In this document: piece by piece, positions 1 to 7,500 of the stretch | How the letters are laid out: every line of letters starts with the position of its first letter | How positions within the stretch are numbered: position 1 is the first letter of the stretch | DNA from: JAWXTP01 sp044433415 | GTDB lineage: Bacteria; Bacteroidota; Bacteroidia; Bacteroidales; Rikenellaceae | Direction of reading: 5' to 3' | DNA: 11,833 bases | NCBI GenBank assembly: GCA_044433415.1 | Contig: JAWXTP010000092.1 | Location: 1-11,833 of the forward strand | Program-made: the position numbers and the translations under genes | Notes under the pieces: generated by a model | The model's input: only the letters and a program-made list of their open reading frames with translations | Told to the model about the DNA's origin: nothing | The model's database searches: none

Positions 1-1
1 A

Positions 2-169
2 TTAATTGCATATCTCAAAGCTCAATTGCAAAGCAATTTGTCAATCTATGAGATAACACAAATATTAAGAGTGTCTGCTTTAGACAAAACAAATATTAGA
101 GAGTTGCTTACCGAAACTCAACCAATTTCAAATCAAAATGTCAATGAACGTCCGTCGTTATTCGATTAA
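2..169 (+). CDS. C-terminal end of an IS4-like transposase (partial)
   Basis: An open frame enters from the left edge and gives 55 residues ending NERPSLFD before a TAA stop at 167-169. The segment LSIYEITQILRVSALDKTNI, followed by RELL, resembles from memory the conserved tail of Bacteroidota IS4-family (DUF4372-type) transposases, where a phrase like STYEVLQILSISLTDKT precedes the end of the protein. The catalytic DDE residues would lie upstream and cannot be seen, so I cannot tell whether the gene is intact. No terminal inverted repeat is recognisable between the stop and susC. It could be another protein with a similar helical tail; the family call is moderate. Confidence 0.55.
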   Translation, partial: LIAYLKAQLQSNLSIYEITQILRVSALDKTNIRELLTETQPISNQNVNERPSLFD

Positions 170-207
170 AAAAAATTGCGCAACAGTACTAATTATAAAT
201 TATGAAT

Positions 208-253
208 TACGACAAGCGTGGAAAGTCTACTAAAACTTTCCACGCTTGTCGTA
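208..253. repeat. Perfect 19-bp inverted repeat (hairpin)
   Basis: TACGACAAGCGTGGAAAGT at 208-226 is exactly complementary in reverse to 235-253, with an 8-base loop (CTACTAAA). No T-tract follows on either strand, so it is not a classical intrinsic terminator, although Bacteroidota terminators can lack long T runs. It lies 38 bases behind the transposase stop and could end that transcript or belong to the insertion sequence end. The first 11 bases (TACGACAAGCG) recur at 4212-4222, where the tail of the intergenic element behind susC ends. Confidence 0.8.
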
Positions 254-292
254 TCTTAGTATAGTCTCAGTAAGATTCCAGACAACATAATC

Positions 293-308
293 ATTAATCA
301 CGATTAAT
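293..308. promoter_or_regulatory. Small palindrome, possible operator
   Basis: ATTAATC at 293-299 and GATTAAT at 302-308 form a 7-bp perfect inverted repeat with a two-base centre, about 135 bases upstream of the susC promoter. It could be a dimeric regulator site or a weak terminator stem, since a T-rich run follows. In DNA this AT-rich it could also be chance. Confidence 0.25.
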
Positions 309-420
309 ATTTATTTTTTTTACATTTATTTAATATTGTAGGTTTAAATAATATCTGTTCTGTGCAATTGACTGATTTTCAAGATGTAATAATCGTTTAC
401 TTTCTAAGCATTATTAATAT

Positions 421-480
421 TTAATTTGCTAACTTTTAAAGTTTGGATAATATTACACTGCTACTTTTGTAGCAAATTAA
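421..480. repeat. 11-bp perfect inverted repeat bracketing the susC promoter
   Basis: TTAATTTGCTA at 421-431 and TAGCAAATTAA at 470-480 are exact reverse complements separated by 38 bases. The left half ends 10 bases before the -33 TTTG; the right half begins at the base after the -7 element. The arrangement fits either an invertible promoter segment, as is common in front of Bacteroides surface loci, or an operator for a dimeric regulator. The spacer is short for DNA inversion, and no recombinase gene is in view. Confidence 0.6.
442..469 (+). promoter_or_regulatory. Promoter of susC (Bacteroidota type)
   Basis: The -7 element TACTTTTG (462-469) matches the TAnnTTTG consensus. A TTTG at 442-445 can serve as the -33 element, though the spacer of 16 bases is shorter than the 19-20 seen in the two tRNA promoters of this window. 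Transcription would begin near 475-478, leaving a leader of about 20 bases before the ATG at 495. The position rules out the longer reading frame start at 426, which lies upstream of the promoter. Confidence 0.6.
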
Positions 481-494
481 TAAATCAAACAAGT

Positions 495-3400
495 ATGATT
501 AAAAATTACTATTCTTTCATTAAAAGAGGAATGTTATTTCTTTGCTTATTCTCCATGTCACAGCAGGTGAAAGCTAACTCTTCGAATGATTTTTCGTCAG
601 CCTCTACTAACATTAACGGAGATGACACAAACAAAATCCCAATTCGGGGCTTTGTAAAGGACTCAGAAGGTAACCCAATTATTGGAGCTACCATAATTAT
701 TGAAGGAACAACAAAAGGTGCTATCGCTACAGGTGATGGTAGCTTCGCGCTTGTTGCCACAAAAGAAGATCCTACAACACTATCTGTAAGTTATATAGGT
801 TTTGTACCTAAAATTGTAGACCTTACAACAGTAACTGATGAACTTGTAATTATTCTTGAAGAAGACAATATTGAACTTGAAGAAGTTGTCGTAGTAGGTT
901 ATGGTACTCAGAAAAAAGTTAATCTTTCAGGTTCTGTAGACCAAGTTAGCTCTAAAGAGTTGGAGCAACGTCCTATTTCAGATATCTCAAAAGGTTTGCA
1001 AGGTATGCTTCCGAGTCTTAATATAGACTTCACAAGTGGAGAGCCTGGTCAAGCAGCAAATATTAATATCCGTGGTGTTGCATCTATTAATGGAGGTTCA
1101 CCTCTTATACTTATTGATGGTGTAGCTAGTGATAGTGAAGAACTGAATAACTTATTACCAAGTGATATAGAAAGTATCTCTATTCTTAAAGATGCTTCCT
1201 CAGCAGCAATATATGGAGCACGCGCTTCTTTTGGGGTTATCCTCATAACTACAAAGACAGGTTCAAGTGAGAGAGTGCTGATAAGTTATAATAACAGCTT
1301 CTCATGGAAAAAGCCTACTAACCTAACAGAAAAAACTTCTGATCCTTATATTTATTTAAAGCTAAAAAATATAGCTGCCCTTAATACTCCATGGAGTTCT
1401 GGGCACGTGACTTCTGACGAAAGGTTAGAATGGGCACGTCAACGTTCAGATGACCCTAGTAGTTCAGATGCTGTACGTCTAAATCCTTTAGATGTGTCTC
1501 AATGGGATTACATGGGTAACACAGACTGGACAAACTACTACCTAGACAATTTCAGTATGAGTACAGCTCATGAGATATCTATCTCAGGAAGAACAGATAA
1601 AACAAGATATTACCTTTCAGGAGGTACAAACAATGAGAAAGGTATGTTCTCAAGAATAGTTGACAATGACAATTACACACGCTCAAACCTTAGAGCAAAA
1701 GTAAGTTATGATGTTGCTAGTTGGTTAACCCTATCGAATAACTTATCTTACTCTTCTACAGTACGTGAGAACCCTAGCTATTATAATATAAGTGACTTCT
1801 ATGATTTAGAGCCTCACAATGTGGATGTTAACCCTGACGGCACATGGACTAACACAGAACTAGGTTATGCTCTTGCTGAGCTAGTGGATGGTGGTGAAGA
1901 AAAAACTGTAACAGATAGACTGCAAAATAACTTCTCAGCAAAGATGTCTTTCCTAGATGATATGCTTACTGTTAATGCAAATGCTGTATTCTCAAAAACT
2001 TATCAGAATTATTCATCTTACACATCGCCATATTATATAGGTTATGGACCTGATGATATACGTGAGGAGGGGACAAGTACTGCATATAAAAGTAATAGCA
2101 CAGAGAACTATAATGTATTCGATGTTTTTGCAACTTTCACAAAAGACTTTAACAAGCATAATTTAACAGTTCTTGCAGGTTGTAATCAAGAATATAGTAA
2201 GTTAAACCTATTCACGGCAGAGCGTTATAACCTTATATCTAGCTCTCTACCTTCATTGAGCTTAGCTTATGGTGATCAGTTTGTTAATGAGAGTTATTCT
2301 GACTGGGCTATTAGAGGTATGTTCTACCGCGTAAATTACTCTTATGATAATAAGCTACTTTTTGAAACTAGTGGACGTTATGATGGTACTTCACGTTTCC
2401 CAGAAGAAAAGCGTTTTGGTTTCTTCCCTTCGGGATCTGTAGCATGGCGACTTGACACAGAACCTTTCTTTGAAAACCTAAAGTCTACAGTTTCCCTTTT
2501 AAAGGTTCGACTTTCTTATGGTTCTCTAGGGAATCAACAAGTAGGAGAGTATGATTATATTCCTTACCTAGGTACTTCTACAGGTTCTTACCTTATTGAT
2601 GGAACTTTACAACAAACAGTAACTTCTCCAGGTTTAGTATCTGCTGACTATGGTTGGGAGACTGTACAGACGATAAATGCAGGTTTAGACCTAAATCTAT
2701 TTAACAATAAATTTACAGCTTCTCTAGATGTTTATAGACGTGACACTAAAGATATGCTAACTCTTGGTCAGGAGCTTCCTGGTGTATTAGGAAATACAGA
2801 ACCTATGGAGAATGCAGCAGATATGAAGACTCTAGGTTGGGAGCTTTCATTAGCATACAGAAATAACTTCATGCTAGCAAGTAAACAGTTTAACTACAGT
2901 GCTAGATTTGTATTATCTGACAGCCGTTCATGGATTACTAAATTTGATAACCCTAGTGGTTCGTTAAGTCAGTATTATGTAGGTCAGGAGTTAGGTGAGA
3001 TTTGGGGTCTTCAAAGTGATGGTTACTTCCAAAGTCAAGCAGAGATTGACGCTTTAGATCAAACTCAGATTATTCCTTGGGGCGCTTTAGAGATTGTTGA
3101 GGGATGGCCAAAATATAAAGACCTAAACGGTGATAATGCCATTACTACAGGTAGCAAGACTTTAGATGATTCTGGTGACTTGAGTATTATAGGTAACTCA
3201 TCATCACGTTATCGCCTGGGGCTTAACTTAAGTGCTGACTGGAATGGATTTGATATATCAATGTTCCTTCAAGGTGTTGCTAAGCGTGATGTTTACCCTA
3301 CAAGTTTCTTATACTGGGGGTTCTACCAGCAGCCTTATAGTGGAGGTCAGGTACATACTTTTGACTTCTACCGTGCATCAGATGATGGTGCATCAGAGAT

Positions 3401-3788
3401 GGCAAACCATTCTCAGTCATATATTGATGCTGGTTTAGCATCACAAAATCTAGACTCTAAATATCCTGTAATGCAAGCATGGCTAGCAGATAAAAATGTG
3501 GGTACAGGGATAGATGGTTATGGACTTGGACTGCCTCAGACAGGTTACCTGTTGAATGGTTCTTACCTTCGTGTGAAGAATATTACTGTGGGTTATACAT
3601 TACCTAATAAGTTGACTAATAGAATCTATGTGAGTAAATTACGCGTGTATGTTAGCGCTGATAACATCTGTGAATGGAGCGGACTGAAAGATTACTACGA
3701 TCCAGAAGCCCTAACCGACACATCGACCTATGGATACGTCTACCCATTCAATCGTCAAATCACCTGCGGGGTGAACCTGACGTTCTAG
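495..3788 (+). CDS. SusC-family TonB-dependent outer-membrane receptor
   Basis: This protein of 1097 residues forms the outer-membrane barrel that, with its SusD partner, imports an unidentified ligand using TonB energy. Residues 1-27 are a signal peptide (FLCLFSM core, cleavage near VKA). A carboxypeptidase-D-like regulatory domain covers about 48-125 (GFVKDSEGNPIIGATI). The TonB-box-like linker EEVVVVGYGTQ lies near 129-139, followed by the plug (NIRGVASINGGSPLILIDG) and a 22-strand-type barrel ending GVNLTF. The start at 495 is chosen because a frame start at 426 lies upstream of the promoter and the residues after 495 form a proper signal peptide. Length is normal for the family. susD does not follow directly: a 465-base repeat-rich gap intervenes. 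Ligand class cannot be told from sequence alone. Confidence 0.95.
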   Translation: MIKNYYSFIKRGMLFLCLFSMSQQVKANSSNDFSSASTNINGDDTNKIPIRGFVKDSEGNPIIGATIIIEGTTKGAIATGDGSFALVATKEDPTTLSVSYIGFVPKIVDLTTVTDELVIILEEDNIELEEVVVVGYGTQKKVNLSGSVDQVSSKELEQRPISDISKGLQGMLPSLNIDFTSGEPGQAANINIRGVASINGGSPLILIDGVASDSEELNNLLPSDIESISILKDASSAAIYGARASFGVILITTKTGSSERVLISYNNSFSWKKPTNLTEKTSDPYIYLKLKNIAALNTPWSSGHVTSDERLEWARQRSDDPSSSDAVRLNPLDVSQWDYMGNTDWTNYYLDNFSMSTAHEISISGRTDKTRYYLSGGTNNEKGMFSRIVDNDNYTRSNLRAKVSYDVASWLTLSNNLSYSSTVRENPSYYNISDFYDLEPHNVDVNPDGTWTNTELGYALAELVDGGEEKTVTDRLQNNFSAKMSFLDDMLTVNANAVFSKTYQNYSSYTSPYYIGYGPDDIREEGTSTAYKSNSTENYNVFDVFATFTKDFNKHNLTVLAGCNQEYSKLNLFTAERYNLISSSLPSLSLAYGDQFVNESYSDWAIRGMFYRVNYSYDNKLLFETSGRYDGTSRFPEEKRFGFFPSGSVAWRLDTEPFFENLKSTVSLLKVRLSYGSLGNQQVGEYDYIPYLGTSTGSYLIDGTLQQTVTSPGLVSADYGWETVQTINAGLDLNLFNNKFTASLDVYRRDTKDMLTLGQELPGVLGNTEPMENAADMKTLGWELSLAYRNNFMLASKQFNYSARFVLSDSRSWITKFDNPSGSLSQYYVGQELGEIWGLQSDGYFQSQAEIDALDQTQIIPWGALEIVEGWPKYKDLNGDNAITTGSKTLDDSGDLSIIGNSSSRYRLGLNLSADWNGFDISMFLQGVAKRDVYPTSFLYWGFYQQPYSGGQVHTFDFYRASDDGASEMANHSQSYIDAGLASQNLDSKYPVMQAWLADKNVGTGIDGYGLGLPQTGYLLNGSYLRVKNITVGYTLPNKLTNRIYVSKLRVYVSADNICEWSGLKDYYDPEALTDTSTYGYVYPFNRQITCGVNLTF

Positions 3789-3796
3789 AATTTAAA

Positions 3797-3861
3797 GTTA
3801 GTGACGGCTTTTCCCATTGAGCCTGACGTTTTAGTATGGGGGTTAGTGACGGCTTTTCCCA
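3797..3861 (+). repeat. Direct repeat of the element's left end
   Basis: GTTAGTGACGGCTTTTCCCA occurs at 3797-3816 and again at 3842-3861, 45 bases apart. The second occurrence leads into the full intergenic element; the first breaks off after CCCATTGAGCC. It looks like a remnant left end from an earlier insertion, a tandem slippage event, or a decayed second copy. Confidence 0.85.
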
Positions 3862-4213
3862 ATAACGGCCTACATTTTTCACCTTTTCCGAAAAAGAAGT
3901 GCTCACAGCCGTCGAGGCTGCTCCGCGTTCTTTTCCGAAAAACGCAAAAAATCTAAGGGAGGCTCTAATAGCTATGCTTTAAACAATTTCGAATTTTAAA
4001 GCATTAGATTTTAATTTTATAAAATAAGTCATAGCGGTTCCTATGGCGCATTTTATAAAATTAAAAGATGAGGCTTTAAAATTTGAAAGTGTTAAAGCAT
4101 AGATGTTAGAGATTCCCTAGACTACTCTTGGAAAAAGCGGACAATCGTGGACGCTATTTACCGCTCATGGTATCAAAACTTAGTGTTGGGTAAAGGCGCA
4201 AAGCGACTAAATA
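3851..4213 (+). repeat. Intergenic palindromic element, copy A (with nested insertion)
   Basis: This is the copy between susC and susD. The left arm (3852-3898) starts GCTTTTCCCAATAACGG and ends CCGAAAAAGAA. The centre (3899-3927) holds the hairpin CAGCC-GTCGA-GGCTG. The right arm begins TTCTTTTCCGAAAAACGC and, after a 161-bp insertion, resumes as CTACTCTTGGAAAAAGC. A second stem follows, AGCGG (4136-4140) with CCGCT (4161-4165), around a 20-base loop. The tail ends GCGACTAAATA at 4213. Without the insertion and one CTA the length is 199 bp, against 198 for copy B. The inner arm sequence differs from all other copies yet still pairs with itself. Confidence 0.85.
3956..4116. mobile_element. 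161-bp nested palindrome inserted in copy A
   Basis: The segment is flanked by CTA on both sides (3953-3955 and 4117-4119), which reads as a 3-bp target duplication. Removing it plus one CTA restores an arm that aligns with the left arm of copy A. The insert is itself a long imperfect inverted repeat: an outer pair (about 3963-4002 with 4072-4111), an inner perfect 17-bp pair (4009-4025 with 4050-4066), and a small central stem CATAG-CGGTTC-CTATG. It codes for nothing and would have to be mobilised by an enzyme encoded elsewhere, like a MITE. Its layout of long AT-rich arms around a short central stem resembles the host element. Confidence 0.6.
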
Positions 4214-4253
4214 CGACAAGCGACTGGGTGAATTTTAAAAAAAATATAATAAA

Positions 4254-6053
4254 ATGAAAATGAAAAAAATATATGTTTATGTTGGTATGGTAACGCTGAT
4301 GTTAATGAGTTCATGTAATGATGAATATCTTAATAGATTGCCACAGACAAATATTACAGAAGAAAATTTCTTTAATAATGAAGAAGACCTTAAATTGTAT
4401 TGCTATGGACTGACAAGTATGCCAAGTTATAGCTATACTGAGGATTCAGGGACAGATAATCAAGCAACTACTGATATGGTGGAGGTGAAGAATATTATGG
4501 CTTCGGCAAATCCTACATCTAAAACTATAACTTCGGGATGGGACTGGGAACGCCTTTATGATATTAACTACTTCCTTGAACGTTGCTCAGGTGCTGACGT
4601 GTCAGAAGATGTACTTGCTCACTATACAGGTATAGCACGCTACTATAGAGCTTCATTCTATATGGATATGGTGCTTCGATATTCTGATGTGCCTTGGTAT
4701 GATAAAACCCTTTCTACAGATGATCCTGACTTATATAAATCTCGCGATAGCCGCGAATATGTAGTGGAGAAAATCTTTGAAGATTATGAGTATGCAGCAG
4801 AAAATGTGATGACAGACCAGGTGAAGGGAGCTATTGATAAATGGATAGTACTTGCTACAATGGCACGCCACGCACTTTATGAAGGAACTTACCGTAAATA
4901 TCATAGTGAGCTAAACCTAGAGTCTACAGCTGATAGCTTTTTGACTATCGCTAAAGATGCTGCACAGAGAATTATGGAAGAGGGCGGTTTCCAAATATAT
5001 AATACAGGTGATGTAGAAAATGATTATTATACTCTCTTTAGTTCGCTAGACCTTTCTACAAATCCTGAGATGGTACAAGCACGCTACTATGATTACACAT
5101 TGGCATCAAATGGTTTCTGGCAAGGTATGTTCGGTAATTATATACCTAGCCCCACTAAAGATATGGTTCAGTCTTACCTTATGAAAGATGGTAGCTTCTA
5201 TTCTTCACAGGCAGACTACCAAACTAAAGTTTTTGTTGAGGAGTTTGAAAATAGGGATCCACGCTTGTCCCAAACTTTCGCATACCCAGGCTGGATACTC
5301 GAAAATCCTATGACTTACGTAACAGGTAGTGGTATCTATGTTCAGACTCTTAACAAAAATTTTACTGGTTACCACCTTATAAAAGGTTTTATAAACGTTC
5401 CTGAAGCCTCTTACTATAGAAGTATAGACCTGCCTGTTATTCGTTATGCAGAGGTTCTTCTTACGTATGCTGAGGCTAAAGCAGAGCTTGGCACTATAAC
5501 TCAAGCTGACCTTGATATATCAGTAAATCTTCTTAGAGATCGTGTAGGTATGCCTCACATGGTTGTTAACCCTGCTATAGACCCTTTCATGTCTGCTAAA
5601 TACCCAGGTGTTGAAGCAGTAATTCTAGAGGTTCGCCGTGAACGTCGTGTGGAACTTGCCTTTGAAGGATTCCGCTATAATGACCTTATGCGTTGGTCAG
5701 CAGGTAAACTTCTTGAAGTAGAACCAGTAGGTTTATACTTCCCTTCATTAGGTAAATATGACTTGACAGGTGATGGTGTAGACGATATAATTCTAATTTC
5801 TTCTAGTGAATCTATACCAGCAGATGCTTCAAAAGAAACAAACTCTTTAGGTGTCGCACTTACTTATTACAAAGCTGGCTACTTAAGCGACCCATCAGCT
5901 ACAGTTTACCTAGAAAATGGTACTAGTGGAAATGTTGCTACAATTAGTGATATGGGGACTTTCGCAGAACCTAAATACTACTATCGTCCTGTACCAAGTA
6001 ACGAACTACTGCTGAACCATAATTTAGCACCTCAGTTATTTGGTTGGGAATAA
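4254..6053 (+). CDS. SusD/RagB-family surface nutrient-binding lipoprotein
   Basis: This 599-residue lipoprotein is the lid and ligand-binding partner of the SusC transporter. A lipoprotein signal with lipobox LMSSC places the acylated Cys at residue 21; the next residues NDEYLN are typical of mature SusD proteins. The N-terminal helical (TPR-like) part carries LPQTNITEENFFNNEEDLKL. The C-terminal RagB/SusD domain contains the hallmark RRERRVELAFEGFRYNDLMR at about 461-480. The protein ends PQLFGWE, again typical. The start at 4254 is followed by a second ATG at 4260; either would give a working signal peptide. The leader is A-rich without a Shine-Dalgarno site, normal for this phylum. The gap of 465 bases from susC is unusual. 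The phosphoesterase follows after 50 bases. Confidence 0.95.
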   Translation: MKMKKIYVYVGMVTLMLMSSCNDEYLNRLPQTNITEENFFNNEEDLKLYCYGLTSMPSYSYTEDSGTDNQATTDMVEVKNIMASANPTSKTITSGWDWERLYDINYFLERCSGADVSEDVLAHYTGIARYYRASFYMDMVLRYSDVPWYDKTLSTDDPDLYKSRDSREYVVEKIFEDYEYAAENVMTDQVKGAIDKWIVLATMARHALYEGTYRKYHSELNLESTADSFLTIAKDAAQRIMEEGGFQIYNTGDVENDYYTLFSSLDLSTNPEMVQARYYDYTLASNGFWQGMFGNYIPSPTKDMVQSYLMKDGSFYSSQADYQTKVFVEEFENRDPRLSQTFAYPGWILENPMTYVTGSGIYVQTLNKNFTGYHLIKGFINVPEASYYRSIDLPVIRYAEVLLTYAEAKAELGTITQADLDISVNLLRDRVGMPHMVVNPAIDPFMSAKYPGVEAVILEVRRERRVELAFEGFRYNDLMRWSAGKLLEVEPVGLYFPSLGKYDLTGDGVDDIILISSSESIPADASKETNSLGVALTYYKAGYLSDPSATVYLENGTSGNVATISDMGTFAEPKYYYRPVPSNELLLNHNLAPQLFGWE

Positions 6054-6103
6054 TTTTTTCACTACTTTTAAAATAGATTTTAAAAAATAAAAAAAATATA
6101 AAA

Positions 6104-7006
6104 ATGAAAATGATTAAAAGAAATGCCTTACTATTATGTATGGCGCTAATTGCAACTTTTACAAGTTGTATTTCTAGTAGCAAAAACGAAGAGAAACAGC
6201 AAAGTCTTAAACTTAGATTTGCATATTTTACAGATGTTCACCTTAATGCAACAAATAGAGGTAATGGTGATGAAGCCTTCCGTAAAGCCTTAGCAGATGC
6301 AAAATCTAAAGGTGCACAGTTTGTACTTTTTGGTGGTGACAACATAGACTGCGACAGGTTAAATGAGAGAGAAGCTACAGCAGATTCTTTACAAGCACGC
6401 TTTAAATCTATAGTTGATGAAAGTGGTATGAAAGCCTACTTCACTATGGGTAATCACGACCGTCAATATGTGTTTGAAGGTAAGAGAGACACTTTAGGTT
6501 TTAAAATGTATGAAAAATACTTTGGTAAATCAGAGCATGTGCATTTTACAGAAAATGGAGTTCACTTTATTATCCTTAATGCTCTTTACCCAGGTGATGA
6601 AGGTGCATATAACGTCAACCCTGAGCAAATAGAGTGGCTTAAGGAGACTTTAAAAGTTATAGGAAAAGAAGAGCCTATAGTAATTTCTACTCACATTCCT
6701 TTCCTTTCACTTTACTACCCTGTAGTTGAAGGGAACTTTAAGCCTTTAGACATGATTACTAATACGAAAGAGGTATTTGAAGTTGTAAGTGACTATAATG
6801 TGAAGTTAGTACTTCAAGGTCACCAACACATCTATGAGCAAATCTATGAAAGAGATTGTTGGTTTATTACTGCTGGTGCTATATCTGCAAAATGGTGGAC
6901 AGGTGCATTTTTAGAAACCGAAGAAGGTTACCTAATGGTGGATGTTGACGATAAAGGTGGTTTTAGTTGGGAGTATATAGATTATGCTTGGACTCCTGCA
7001 AAGTAG
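6104..7006 (+). CDS. Lipoprotein metallophosphoesterase (calcineurin-like)
   Basis: This 300-residue protein belongs to the calcineurin-like metallophosphoesterases, which use two metal ions to hydrolyse phosphomonoesters or phosphodiesters. All metal-binding motifs are visible: D44-x-H46 (FTDVH), GGDN with D79, GNHD at 116-119, H197 (STHIP), and GHQH at 239-242. A signal peptide ending in a lipobox (TFTSC, Cys22) means it is membrane-anchored, in the periplasm or on the cell surface. It starts 50 bases after susD without a visible terminator, so it is probably co-transcribed with the SusC/D pair. A role in removing phosphate from the imported ligand is inference; the substrate cannot be read from the sequence. 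Confidence 0.88.
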   Translation: MKMIKRNALLLCMALIATFTSCISSSKNEEKQQSLKLRFAYFTDVHLNATNRGNGDEAFRKALADAKSKGAQFVLFGGDNIDCDRLNEREATADSLQARFKSIVDESGMKAYFTMGNHDRQYVFEGKRDTLGFKMYEKYFGKSEHVHFTENGVHFIILNALYPGDEGAYNVNPEQIEWLKETLKVIGKEEPIVISTHIPFLSLYYPVVEGNFKPLDMITNTKEVFEVVSDYNVKLVLQGHQHIYEQIYERDCWFITAGAISAKWWTGAFLETEEGYLMVDVDDKGGFSWEYIDYAWTPAK

Positions 7007-7099
7007 TGATTCGAAGTAGAGAAGTTTTCTAGAGGGACTTCTAAAATGCATCTAATTTTTAACAACTTACAAAAAAATATACATTTTTGTTAAAAAAAA

Positions 7100-7137
7100 G
7101 TAGGTTAAAATTTGGAAGAATACATTTTTTAACCTAC
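7100..7137. repeat. 11-bp inverted repeat over the tRNA-Ser promoter
   Basis: GTAGGTTAAAA (7100-7110) and TTTTAACCTAC (7127-7137) are exact reverse complements with a 16-base loop. The pair encloses the -33 TTTG and runs into the -7 box. It might be the terminator stem of the phosphoesterase transcript, or chance in AT-rich DNA. Confidence 0.5.
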
Positions 7138-7142
7138 CTTTG
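7111..7142 (+). promoter_or_regulatory. Promoter of tRNA-Ser
   Basis: TTTG at 7111-7114 and TACCTTTG at 7135-7142 with a 20-base spacer fit the Bacteroidota housekeeping promoter consensus well. Transcription should begin near 7149, about 25 bases before the mature tRNA. Confidence 0.8.
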
Positions 7143-7173
7143 TATCACAAAATATGAGAAATCATATTGGTCA

Positions 7174-7261
7174 GGAGGGATGGGTGAGTGGCTGAAACCA
7201 CCAGTTTGCTAAACTGACGTACGGGATTACTGTACCGGGGGTTCGAATCCCCCTTCCTCCG
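7174..7261 (+). tRNA. tRNA-Ser (anticodon GCU)
   Basis: This 88-base tRNA reads AGC and AGU serine codons. The acceptor stem pairs GGAGGGA with TTCCTCC (one G-U pair), followed by discriminator G. The anticodon loop TTGCTAA has GCT at 7208-7210. The long variable arm (stem GTAC/GTAC) is the mark of a class II serine tRNA. The T arm is GGGGG-TTCGAAT-CCCCC. The first anticodon-stem pair appears to be a C-A mismatch. CCA is not fully encoded (GCAAG follows). Confidence 0.95.
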
Positions 7262-7269
7262 CAAGTTTG

Positions 7270-7297
7270 AGAGCGACTTTTTAGTCGCTCTTTTTTT
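7270..7297 (+). terminator. Intrinsic terminator of tRNA-Ser
   Basis: A perfect 9-bp stem, AGAGCGACT (7270-7278) with AGTCGCTCT (7283-7291), a TTTT loop, and a T run to 7297. It lies 8 bases behind the tRNA. Confidence 0.9.
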
Positions 7298-7329
7298 GTG
7301 TCCTGTTGGCTCTTTTAGGGGGTCTTTCG

Positions 7330-7415
7330 GGCCTTTCTCAAAATGCGTTGTAAAATATTAATGATAATCAACTAAATAATCGTTAAATATTTTACAATAC
7401 ATTTTGAGAAAGACC
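7330..7415. repeat. 86-bp imperfect palindrome, MITE-like
   Basis: The arms at 7330-7359 and 7386-7415 match in 27 of 30 positions around a 26-base AT-rich centre. The outer ends read GGCCTTTCTCAAAATG and CATTTTGAGAAAGACC. A third copy of the right end stands alone at 7468-7483. The piece between the tRNA genes holds no gene. tRNA neighbourhoods often collect mobile DNA, so a small non-autonomous element or the remains of one is plausible. Confidence 0.65.
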
Positions 7416-7467
7416 TCATTTTCTTGTACAGACTTACAAATATACTAGCGTAAGACCCCGAAATACA

Positions 7468-7483
7468 CATTTTGAGAAAGACC
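7468..7483. repeat. Solo copy of the palindrome end
   Basis: CATTTTGAGAAAGACC is identical to 7400-7415, in direct orientation 68 bases downstream. Near it AAGACCCC (7452-7459) is the reverse complement of GGGGTCTT at 7319-7326, so this whole 165-base patch is built from a few short repeated words. Confidence 0.7.
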
Positions 7484-7500
7484 AGAGAGGGGTGCAATTA

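Larger units (their letters stand above)
170..494. other. Non-coding region between transposase tail and susC
   Basis: This 325-base AT-rich stretch holds no credible gene. It contains a perfect 19-bp hairpin (208-253), a small 7-bp palindrome (293-308), a T-rich run near 310-330, and the susC promoter with its flanking inverted repeat (421-480). I saw nothing gene-like in 330-420. Confidence 0.7.

Noticed and set aside
426..494. Longer start for susC at 426
   Set aside because: This start is upstream of the probable promoter box at 462-469, and the added 23 residues spoil the signal peptide that begins at 495.
509..1246. Minus-strand open frames inside susC
   Set aside because: They lie fully within a well-supported gene and show no family features; they are frame shadows.
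6054..6103. A terminator between susD and the phosphoesterase
   Set aside because: The 50 bases are AT-rich without a convincing GC stem, so continued transcription is more likely.
7010..7045. Hairpin GAAGTTTTC/GGGACTTC behind the phosphoesterase
   Set aside because: The pairing is short and broken, and no T-tract follows; too weak to call a terminator.
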